Assembly: GCA_963070105.1 (NCBI GenBank)
Contig: OY718806.1
Coordinates: 5,725,865 to 5,789,864, forward strand
Length of the DNA stretch: 64,000 bases
Direction of reading: 5' to 3'
From: Litomosoides sigmodontis
Lineage: Eukaryota > Nematoda > Chromadorea > Rhabditida > Onchocercidae
The stretch's first letter is position 1; every line of letters begins with the position of its first letter. Below the pieces are notes generated by a model that was not told where the DNA came from, did no database searches, and saw nothing but the letters and a program-made list of their open reading frames with translations. Below are positions 49,701 through 64,000 of this stretch, piece by piece. The position numbers and the translations under genes are program-made.

Positions 49701-51240
49701 GGCGGCGGTATTGGACACCAATGACCAGCCATAAATCGTAACGCCAAATATAAAAGCAGGAATAAGCCAAGAACATATAATTGTTATTTGTGCTTTTGCG
49801 GGTGACTGCCACTTGATATATGATGCAGTATGACAAACGGATAAATAGCGATCAGTTGTTATCAGCAGCACTGTTAGTATTGATACAAGGCAAAGCGTGT
49901 AATCAAGAAAAAGCCATGTTTGACATGCTATCCACCCGAGCGGCCAACGATCACCTGTGCAGAATTTGAATTAAACATCCCTTCCTGACCAATTTATAAA
50001 CGTAAAAATGTTTAATTTTTATATCATTCATTCATGTCCCAATAAAAGGATGAATTAAAGCGAATGCTTCACAGGTGGTATCGTATGCTTTGCGAGAATC
50101 GAAAGAGTCGGTGCTTACCTCTATTGTTAACGGAAGAAAATATCACGCTAATTGTCTAATTATTGCGTTCTGGTAATTAATTATACATTCTTGAAATCAG
50201 AAATTTTATGAAGAATCATAAAAAAATACCTACCATTCAAAACGTATAAGGTAAACAGCGGATAACCCTCAATACCAATAATTAGGTCTGACACAGCCAA
50301 GGATACTATGAAACGATTGCTTATCTGAAAACAGTCCCTCGTTCAAATGCCCGTTTCAGTCCATCGCTAAAACGAAAAGGAAACAAATAAAATAGCAACA
50401 GATGCTAAATTTCTCCAGAAGTCTGCTGGAACATTTTGTTCGGCGCTCCAAATAGACTGTACAGCTATTTAATTAAGAAACCCAATTCGTTTTCAATAGC
50501 AATGTGATAAAATTTGCTATTTTGACTTACCACTCTTTAGAATCCCATGTTTAGCACATTTCTATTAAATCTTACAGGAAAAATCTAAAACAAACAGTAA
50601 GAAACAATTAAAATGTGGGAAAAATGACTAGTTTTTCCTCGAAACTGCTAATTATGGGAGAATAAGAGGGATAAAGAAAAGCGCGTCATTTTCTGGATGT
50701 CGAATGCAAGGTTGAGAACTATTTAATATGTGAAAGGAAAACTGCTTAACATGAAAGATGAGTCAGGGTTTATTACCTCCGTAAGTGCCCAACGCGAAGA
50801 AAAGTAGTTAAGTGAAAGACTCCTGCAGTAAAATTTGTGTCTAATATTTCGTAATCATGAAAACAGCGCACCATAACTATTAAAGATGTCAAGAAAAAGC
50901 CAGAGGATCTGAAGCAGCTGCATCAAAATTTTCGATTTTTTTTTCCGAATCAAGACATAAAAAATTATACTACTTGTCAGTTGTGCAAGGATGACCAACA
51001 ACTTTGTTGTTATCAGCAGCTATCTTAAGAATAGTTTCCAAATCGTAGCCATTTCGTTCCCAAAAAATCTTCATAATTTTCAATAAGTGGTGTGATTTCC
51101 GATAGTTGGAATACACACACAATGAAATTAAAATCGACCTGTTTGCTGATATTTCGCTCAAGTTTATAAGCAGCGATAACCAATGCATTGCCAAGAATTG
51201 TTTCTATGCTCAATGCAATTACAATAATCCACACATTGAT
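46755..51240 (-). CDS. GAR-type (muscarinic-like acetylcholine) G-protein-coupled receptor, N-terminus missing
   Basis: Exons (minus): 51240-51139 (TM1, ETILGNALVIAAYKL), 50324-50234 (TM2, VSLAVSDLIIGIEGYP), 49954-49699 (TM3-4), 49588-49477 (ECL2-TM5), 49279-49184, 49083-48979, 48356-48174, 47971-47829 (third intracellular loop), 47220-47025 (TM6), 46928-46755 (TM7 and tail). About 485 aa are seen. The amine-binding Asp of TM3 is in WLFLDYTLCLV, the DRY motif in TTDRYLSV, and the TM7 motif in NSSSNPFAYALANRQF. DRWPLGWIACQTW, NPYVN and ATVYGFC match the C. elegans GAR-1/GAR-2 type; which paralogue is uncertain. The loop between TM5 and TM6 is long and divergent, as in the family; its exon 47971-47829 is supported mainly by phase. 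It should couple acetylcholine to a G protein at neuronal or muscle membranes. The position of the conserved TM6 Trp is Leu (CFTILLSPYY). The first coding exon is upstream. Confidence 0.87.
47803..47847. repeat. 19-bp tandem duplication across an exon-intron border
   Basis: CTCGAAAGTGATGAGGAAG occurs at 47803-47821 and again at 47829-47847, unit spacing 26 bp. The right copy is the 3' end of a receptor loop exon, the left copy is in the following intron just past the donor, and lacks a usable GT of its own. Confidence 0.85.
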
Positions 51241-54200
51241 CTAAAATTCTTATAACTCAGAAGTGTTAAAATAGAAGTGCTAACAAAAGGGAAATATTTG
51301 TAATTTCAGAAATAAATTAATGAAAAGTTGAGGCGAACTGAAAAGCATATCACAAGCAGTATTTATGAGAAGTGAATCGAAGAAAAGTGGTCGAATCATA
51401 AAACATAAAAATGATATGGCAAAATAATGTGTATCACAGAACACATGTTAACCCATTGTTTACTATTCCCCAATACACATTTATTCATCCACTTGCTTTC
51501 GCCTGTTCACTACTCAGTTATCCACTCATCTACTAGCTCAACCTAGATTTTTTTCAAAAATCTTTGATCGTACGGGCTTGATAAAGGTATTAAAATGGTG
51601 AGTCCTATTATCATGGAAATTATAATGAGATATTCAATTTCGATATTATGTCTGCAATTTTGGAGAATAGCAAATATACACTTCCATCATATAATTTGAA
51701 CAGTTGGAAACTCATTAAGAAATGAATTCAAAAACTGTTCATGGACTTTTTCGCAGCTTTTTCCACTATGTTCTTATCACGGAGTGAATGACCCAGTGGT
51801 CCTCGTTATTCTATTAAGTATGCAGTTGCCTTTTTCCACTATCCCATTGCTTTAACGGCCTATTTAAAGAAGAATAAAATAGCTCACTTGAAACTGAAAA
51901 ATAATGTTTCGTTTTTTATAAAAATGCAAAAAGCGAATGTGTAAAATCATGAAAAGAAAACCTGCAATAAAATTCCGTAAGGTGATTGCCACTGCCAGTT
52001 CGATTTCTTATGAGAAAAATTAATCGATACATTATTATTAATAAAAACATTAAACATATTTAAAGGTATTGTTGTTATTAACAACTACCACATTATCCAA
52101 AAGCAATTAGTAATTAAAACCTGCAATAAACACGACAAATTAGTAAACCTTTAAAACTGTTTAAATAGCATAGCAATGCCCTTTCTCTAAGAGTTGCTGA
52201 AACTCAATTCTAAATATATGTAGACATACGTGAACAGAATAAATTTTATATATCTATTTTGGCAAGTACTTATCAAATGATGCTTTTAAAAGTGCATTTA
52301 GAGTCAAACTGAAAATAAATAAACGAGTTTCATAACTGCTTTGAAATAAGTAGCATAAATTTGAGTATTCCAACTTCCATTTCTATTGTATGAATGTTTG
52401 GATCAGTCAAGTAGTAACCTTTTCGATCAGGTCTCTCTTTAAATCATATATTTAAATTTCAAAATCTTCAATAAATTAGATTATACACAGTAAAAGAAAT
52501 GAAGAAATGTTGGAACCATTTGCGACTTTGTTGGAGCAAAGAATTTTAAGATTAGCAAAGGGAAGGAGTCGGGTTTCTAAAATACGGTTGAAATAATGTG
52601 CATTGACACTAAATTGAGATGAAAATGCGAAATAAGATCGCATTATGAATGCAGAATAGACTAAAACAATAAAATCAAACTTATTTCCGCTACGCATAAT
52701 ATCGACTACCAACTGAAGTACTCTAAAATAATTGAGAATCACTATTTTAGTGTTTTCTCAATCCATAAGAATCAGTTCGTAAGTTTTAAACATACACACA
52801 TGTAGATGGAAAAATTTTACCACCTTTTTCGTACGAACGCTAATGGCGAGAAGCAGAAAAACGTAACTCATGCAAATCAAATCACTGGTGTGAAGTCTTG
52901 AGAAACTGTAATAACTATTGTCTTAGCATTTGCCAACAAGAGTGGCCTGTGACAGATATTCACAGTGGTTTAACGGCAAATTTCAACGATTGTCGCTGCT
53001 TCATAGTTTAGTGTCTGCTTGTAGTACTGCCTGGTACAATGAAAATAATTATGGGAGGAATATTTTGGATTCTAAATGAATTTTATCAATTATGGAGACT
53101 TGTTAAAGTGAAAATGTCTTGCACATCCATTTGCGAGTTTCTAAATGCACCATAATTTATGGTAAGGTGCGGAATATAGCTCTGCTAGTCATTAATTTTT
53201 CTCGTTTTTACACTTTAGCTGTTATTCGAGAGAATTAGCAACAACAAGTTGACGAAACTAATGATACAACTTGATAGAAAAAACAACAATGCATTTCCAG
53301 TAATTCCTCGAGTCGTTTGCTTTTCACCACGCTCCAGGTTGGATTTTGTTCATTTTACTTTTGTTAATATTTGCTTAATTCATTATGATGATAGAACAAT
53401 GCTTAAACGTTTCATAAGCTTCTGAGTAAGACAGAAAGAATTTTTATGATAATTGAGAAGCTTGGGAATGAAATTACACTTGTTGTTTGTTATATAAAGA
53501 ATAAAGGCTTCTCTTTAAAGGAGACCATTGTAAAATGCGAAGCTGAATTTATCACTCAGTTTGCATCTTCCTTGATCAAGGACTCTTAATTCCTACAAAA
53601 AATATTCCTCTTTCAGTGATGAGTTCAGCACAAGGGTATCGGTTGTTAAGATTAATGAAGCAACGGTGAGCGATTTCAGATAAGTTAGAGTATACGTTTG
53701 CACAAAATGCACTTTAGACCTGGCAGTATCCTATTTAACCGAGTCGTTGAAACATGAAAATTGAGGGGAGGATGCGATGAATGAATGGTATAAACTGAGT
53801 TATTAGGGAATCAACTTTCTCATCAAAAACTCAATCTGTTTTTTGCTTACCAAAGGGTATAAAGGAACAACAACATCTCACTGATAAAAAAAGTATAAAC
53901 AGTTGCAAGGAATAAATAGAAGTTGCCTTGAATTGTCGCTAGATTAAATCTTCATAAGGATTCCTTGGTAATATGTTTATTGAAAATTTGAGAGGTTTCA
54001 GGAAGATGAAGAGATGAGTTTTCGATCAGTTTCTATTGGTACAGTGAAACAATCGATATATTAATGCTTCAAACCTTCAAAACAGAAAACGCTATTGCCG
54101 GATCCTCAAATAATTGACAAGGGGCAGATTACCTAGAAACCAATGATAAGTGTTTGAAATCCATCATACCAGCTCTAAGAGAGAAAATCCTTATTGGAAA

Positions 54201-56579
54201 ATCTGACTCATATTTTCAGGTTAAACACTATTTATATAATCCACAATTCCCTGCAAGTAGGAATGGTATCACTATCACAATCCATATATTTATTGAGAGT
54301 CATCTGAGCTCATTCGACAATGGAGAGGTCTTCAAACAGATCTAACAGACACCAGAAGGCTGGATAATCATAGTATCTTACATATACTGATTGATTCGGT
54401 GTTCGGAAGCAGCCCAGAGATCTATGGGCGATGAATTAATGGAAACTCAAACAACATTTACTTAAAATGAAATGTAAAGCGATAAAAATATAGAAGTTCA
54501 GTAAATCATTTCGTAATATTTTCGAACCGTGCAAAGCATGTGCTGTGTGTGGCCTGAAAGATCATCTCCTTGGAGAGAACAAGTGAAGCAAAAAAAAGCG
54601 AAAAAAGCCGAAAACTTTGAGCAACGTAGGAGTTAATGTCTCCCGACTAAAGAGTCAACATAAAAATTGAATTAGAAAGAATTAGAAACAGAGGTACCTG
54701 TGACGATATGATGACACAGGGGGAAAAACGGAAAAGGCGATAAAGCGATAACGAAGTGCTCAATAGTAATATGTACAGAAGGTACATCAATCATGCATAA
54801 TTTATAAGTTAAAATCAAAGATGTCCTTACACTGCGCCAGTTGCTTTCAAGAAGAGTTAACGTGGTATGACTCAAACGAGCTTGCGCAACTTTTGCTTTT
54901 GAGAAAATGTGGTGTAGGAAAAGCGAAGTTAACAATGAGGAAATGATTTGGGATATGAAGGAAACAGGATGTGATAGATATGTCCTACGGAAAGATGTAA
55001 AAAACAATGGAGTCATGAATTTACGATAACAGTAACAGTAAAGATAAAAGAGGGTTGCAAGGCATCCCGCACTGAGAGTGGCATCCTTTCACTGGGCTAT
55101 ACCAATGGAATTTGGAAATGTCATTGATTTCTGATAAAAGAGATACAGCAGTAAATGAACCGTAAATTTTCTTTATTCCACCTTTCAATCCTCTCTATCT
55201 CGCAAAGGAAGCATCTACGTGTAATGTTACGCTGCGCAAATGGCGATTTGATGAGCGGCGATTAGTGTTCAATACAATGCAACAGCAGATGGCTGCCACT
55301 TATGGAATTTTCTCCTTCATTTATTATCACAAACCTCTCGTATCTATCCTTTTTCACACTGCCGCATTCGTTTTTCCTCATCTAATTTTTCCTCATCTAC
55401 TGTCTTTACCACTAGCAATGTTTGCGGGACTTCTGAATCTTCTGCCTCTGTGCTACGATCAGCAATTCCACAAATCCTACCTACTGTATGCATTTCACTC
55501 ACTTATCTATAAAGAATATTTTTATTTCAAAATTGACGGAAAACAAAAACGCCAAACTTATGATCAGTTGTTCGCCTCATTGGTACAAAACTGTCATCCA
55601 GTGATGTGAGTTATTTCACCCTACAGATTTTGAGAAAATTTGTCACTGTATGTGAATCAGATGAAAAAAGAAGTGAATCGGTTCTCCTACAGTACTCTCT
55701 ACTGGAAGTCACATTTCGTGGTATCACAGTGTATCATGTGTGGTATAAAAATTTTTTGTATTTTTAAGGAATTCATATTAATAGTATTGCTAAAAACAGG
55801 CCAAAAATTCGGTATTATTTAAAAGAACAAAATTGCAAAATTTGCAATTGGTATTTAAAAAATTGACGAAATCGTTATTTTAAGCAACTCACTCATAATT
55901 AGAAAACAAACAGTTTGGTAATCACCCAAGAAACTGCATATAGGTAGGCGAGTAGTTCAAATCACTGACAAATGTGCTTACTCGTAAAAGGAAATAGGAG
56001 CTTTAAACGTAGTATTTGGTGTTTTATATTCTTGATAGGACATATACATCACTCATTAATTAATATGACGCGCAAACAGATTTTAAGATACCATTACACA
56101 GTCAAGAAAATAATTACACCTAGTCTTTTAATATTCTTTTTGAAAAAATCCACTAACCATCAGACAGATGTTAAAATCCAAAATGTTTGGAAAAACAAGA
56201 GCAACTTCCTTTCATCAGTTAGTTCTAATTTCATCATGCCCTTCAAGGGAATTGATTTTTAAAACTCCTTTTATGAAGATAGATACTTCATAGCATGCTA
56301 AAGTCATAATAACACACTGCACATATAACTGGAACTGCTAAAATAGAAGGCAAACATTTTAGATCAGTCTAGCCCTCGAAAATTGTAAAATTGTGGACGC
56401 AAAATCCTATCACAAAATAAACATTGCAATGGAATGTATTTATTGGATGATTTTACAACTGAAAAAGGCAGAAGTTGCAAAAAAATGCGTGTAAAATAGT
56501 TAACTAAAGACTTAGACGAACTAGTTTTTAGCCCTATAAGCATGCAAAAGTAAAAACAGTGAAGATGTTTGCACCAGAT
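51241..56579. other. Upstream of the GPCR and spacer to the RBM7-like gene
   Basis: 5.3 kb that should hold the first exon and promoter of the receptor. One candidate first exon is 54831-55016 (minus): an ATG frame of 62 codons ending in a GTAAGG donor in the phase required by TM1. A 114-codon hydrophobic frame at 55265-55609 (plus) and others nearby are not recognised. No repeats or RNA genes were seen. Confidence 0.45.
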
Positions 56580-57357
56580 TTATCTTCTTAGATGCGTTTT
56601 ATATAATGCTCTTCCACTTTGCTTGCGTCTTTGGGTATCAAATAATCCATTATTCGAATACTTTCGTGTCGATGGGCAAGGAATTGTCGAATTATGCAAT
56701 GCAGAAAAATTGCTCCGGTACTTAAGCGCCTGAAGATCAGGAATAGAGGAAAGTGCTCCTACAAATATTTAACAATAAGGAACAATCACAACCCTATGCC
56801 GTCCTGTGACAATATTGTATTTCAGAACTAAAGTAATAGTTCGTAGCGAAAAACACCATACTAATAAAAGAAAGCTTACGAAATATAAGAAATTACAAAT
56901 ACAATGTCAAGAAAAACAACCTTCAAAAGTCAAATAAGTTACACTTTTTAGGTGAGGAAAAACTGAAGGATTACCTGCCGAGTGCCTTGTTTAGGACGAA
57001 CCGAAATTTGCTTTTTGAAAAGCTCAATCCGATCAAGCATTTCACATGCAAACAGGACACTCACTTCATGCTTGAACACAACTAAGGCATAACGATGTAC
57101 TGGACCAGAATCACGACTATTGTTCGTACGCAGAATGATTCTATCAAGGGGTCCCACCTTAAAAATATTCCTTTTTGCAATTTTAAACTTAAAACTGATA
57201 CACAAAGCAGCAAGACGTAAATGATTATCTTACGTGATTGATAGATGGTAACTGAAAAACACAAATATACCTGACAGAATAGTTCCTTGAGAAGTTCCTC
57301 AGTGACGTTTTCATGGAAACCGCACACATAACAAGTCCGCTCACCCGGATCATCCAT
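56580..57357 (-). CDS. RBM7/RBM11-like RRM protein
   Basis: Exons (minus): 57357-57271 and 57157-56975 are secure and together form one RRM. It contains VTEELLKELFCQVGPLDRI and YALVVFKHEVSVLFACEML, the most characteristic RBM7/RBM11 strings (FKHEVSV), then IELFKKQISVRPKQG. RNP2 is unusual (TCYVCGF in place of LFVGN). RBM7 is the RNA-binding subunit of the nuclear exosome targeting (NEXT) complex, handing promoter upstream and other short-lived transcripts to the exosome. A third exon begins at 56758 behind a TTTGTAG acceptor. In the phase set by the CAG/GTAATC donor it reads EHFPLFLIFRRLS... to a stop at 56588; one frame over it reads ALSSIPDLQALKYRSNFS..., looks more like an RBM7 tail, and stops at 56580. 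The end is therefore uncertain. Total is about 146-150 aa, shorter than vertebrate RBM7. Confidence 0.72.
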
Positions 57358-57401
57358 TCTTCCAACGAGAGCTGTATATCATGCGAGTACAATTGAAGTA
57401 C

Positions 57402-57408
57402 CTAAACA
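57402..57408 (-). promoter_or_regulatory. Inferred SL acceptor of the RBM7-like gene with an overlapping uORF
   Basis: ATGTTTAG on the minus strand precedes a 44-nt leader. The leader has an ATG at 57382 opening a 10-codon frame (MIYSSRWKNG) that runs over the main ATG (57357) and stops at 57352-57350. Confidence 0.5.
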
Positions 57409-58537
57409 TGTAAATAATATCACCAACAAGTTATGCAGGAGTCAGTACGTCATTTCTACGTTTTGAAACTAGTGCCCATCCGTAGCATGGCCTTTATTCA
57501 TGCAGTGAGAAGTTAATGACTCAATCCCCTACTCTCGCCTCCAGTACATTAAAAGCTTGGTGATCTTCTTAAACATCTGTGTGGAATGAAACCAACTCAA
57601 TCTTAAACTAAAGTAGAGTTGTTAACGATTCCACTAATTTAACTGCAGTCCCAACAAACAACGATCAACGCAGACAACAACCGAAGGACTTGAGTTTTAC
57701 CTCGCCCCACCTCAAACGTACAGGGTGCAAGAAACCAGCCATATAATACCGACCGGACCAGACACTCTGTATTGGTATGCTAAAAAAACATTTCCTGGCT
57801 GAAGCAAAAGTTGTCGCTGGGTTGTGTATCCTTCCTTCCTGAAGTCTTGGTGTGGAATAAAGTAGCAGCACTTATTTGCTGAAAACTATAAAGAAAGGCG
57901 TCGTGTCAAGTAACGCCGTGGCTTTTTCAGAACATTGTTATCCCACAGTGAGGTTCAAGTTGCGTGAGTTGTTCCAACACATGAAAGACTTCTGTGTTGT
58001 GTGACTGACAAAGTTATGTGGGTAAGACACGCCAGATAGCGAGGCGTACCGCTATCATAATTGTACTAGCATTACTTTATCTTAATTCGTATTGGTGGCC
58101 AATGTCAAAACACCGCAGCTTTTCCAATACGTATAGTTGTCTTTCTGCTTGCGAACGGAAAAAGTTATCAAATTTTATGTCACATATTTTCACCATAAGG
58201 TCAGGTACACACACAATTGTTTAAAAAAAAGTACTATTAAAGAGCAGACACTAATGGGTACTATTCAGCCAACATTTTTTTTAGCGCCCATAGATACATG
58301 GATTCAGTTAATTCTTTCTTCAAATGGATGGAAACTCCCATTGCTGCATGAAACAAAATAACATTTTTAGCTAAAGACAATTTACTAAGAAAACAATGTA
58401 AGGGAGCACAAAATTGGTTAGAAGCCAACGCGTTTCACTTTGTCTAAAATCCTTACTACGCAGCCACTCGTAGACAGTCAATAAGTTCATGAATTGTGGA
58501 TAAATACTGCGTCATATGAAGTCACCATTAAAAAAGT

Positions 58538-58599
58538 CACCACATGAAAAGAGACGAATTTCTGGATCAACATGTAGTTGCTTTACGCCTTGTACTACT
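58538..58599 (-). pseudogene. Partial duplicate of the last rbc-1 exon
   Basis: 62 bp match 59193-59254 at 60 of 62 positions, same orientation. The reading frame (VVQGV-QLHVDPEIRLFSCG) is intact across the copy, then runs into unrelated sequence and a stop. It lies about 540 bp downstream of the rbc-1 stop codon. Confidence 0.8.
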
Positions 58600-59139
58600 G
58601 AGGCCGCATAGAAAAAATGCTACGCACTCTGCTTCATTCGTTTTAAGGCGAAATTTACGATGACAAATTAGCATGTGCTAGAAATAACTGCAAACAGCAT
58701 TAAAGAAAAGTTACTTCTTAAAACATTCGCAGTCATAGATACCTTTAAGCCATAAAAATAAACTTGAAATAAATTTCAATACAGAAAATCACAACCACAT
58801 AGTACAGTAATCCAAAATACATACTGGCATTATGTAATGCGGTTTTTGAAAAAATAAATGTATAGAAAGGGACACAAAGACATTGTCATACAAATCATAA
58901 AAATTCAAAAGAAGAATGAGTGATGATCAGCATTTCTAGGATGGTTTGGTTTATTTCTATTAACATTGCTTCGTTACGAACATGAAGTGGCAAATAAAGT
59001 TTAAGCTGTGATTTTAAAGCTAAGGTAAACTAATTTACATAAGCTATAATTATCATACTAAATTTCAATTTAGAAAGAATAGATAGTGCCTTTCGTACCT
59101 ATATTACTTAACAGTACATTTTTGCTGGTTACTGATTCT

Positions 59140-63814
<4,675 letters not shown>

Positions 63815-64000
63815 CTGAAAATATTTTAGGTTTACAACGTACAAACTGTTTCAGTTCACCAACGAATTACGTCAGCGAGAAGGAACTAGCTTTCCATATG
63901 TTAAAGAACTCGCAAATGAATAATTTTGATAAAACCTAAGCTCCCTTCTGAATGCGAGAAACCAATTAAACACAAAAATTATGCCACATATCATGAAAGC

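Larger units (their letters stand above)
57358..59139. other. Spacer between the rbc-1 gene and the RBM7-like gene, with a partial exon copy
   Basis: Holds the 3' UTR of rbc-1 on the right and the promoter/leader of the RBM7-like gene on the left (both genes read leftward). A 62-bp copy of the last rbc-1 exon lies at 58538-58599. Other open frames are short and unrecognised. Confidence 0.6.

Noticed and set aside
54672..55609. Two unrelated 114-codon frames, one per strand
   Set aside because: No domain or codon pattern supports the plus-strand one. Only the first part of the minus-strand one is kept, as a tentative receptor exon.

Overview
The window is nuclear DNA of a nematode, most likely an AT-rich parasitic clade III (spirurid/filarial-type) worm. 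Evidence: every gene is cut into short exons whose introns end in the nematode TTTCAG or TTTTCAG acceptor; several start codons sit 10-45 nt behind an acceptor-like site with no recognisable upstream exon, as expected for spliced-leader trans-splicing; and the proteins match C. elegans gene types (nrfl-1, crld-1, egal-1, epg-7, a gar-type receptor, rbc-1). The species call is inference. I reconstructed exons by hand by requiring GT-AG (once GC-AG) borders, continuous reading phase and family homology. All identifications come from recognised sequence, not a database search.

Layout, left to right. (1) 759-7725 minus: NHERF-like two-PDZ scaffold, 3' end outside or unrecognised. (2) 7726-13747: 6 kb with no recognisable gene. 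(3) 13748-17112 minus: CRELD, with two mutually exclusive last exons giving a membrane-anchored and a soluble -MDEL form. (4) 17113-23883: 6.8 kb divergent intergenic region. (5) 23884-27323 plus: Egalitarian homologue. (6) 28779-30573 minus: aldo-keto reductase. (7) 31761-33532 plus: ILRUN/C6orf106 homologue. (8) 35856-36065 plus: small unidentified ORF. (9) 36847-44878 plus: FIP200/ATG11 homologue EPG-7, 25 exons. (10) 46755-51240 minus: GAR-type (muscarinic-like) GPCR, first exon uncertain. (11) about 56580-57357 minus: RBM7/RBM11-like RRM protein. (12) 59140-63814 minus: last 16 exons of a DMXL/rabconnectin-3 alpha (rbc-1) gene that continues off the right edge.

The genes form no operon-like cluster and share no pathway. 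They cover membrane scaffolding, ER folding, mRNA transport, autophagy, cholinergic signalling, RNA processing and V-ATPase assembly. CRELD (known in C. elegans to promote acetylcholine receptor biogenesis) and the GAR receptor are both linked to acetylcholine signalling but lie about 30 kb apart.

I found no undescribed system. The points most worth checking are: the membrane versus KDEL-like CRELD isoform switch; a 204-nt frame-preserving rbc-1 intron made largely of (TA)n; a partial duplicate of the last rbc-1 exon; a GC-AG intron inside the EPG-7 Claw domain; a degenerate exonuclease active site in Egalitarian; and a three-copy 23-bp repeat in a CRELD intron.
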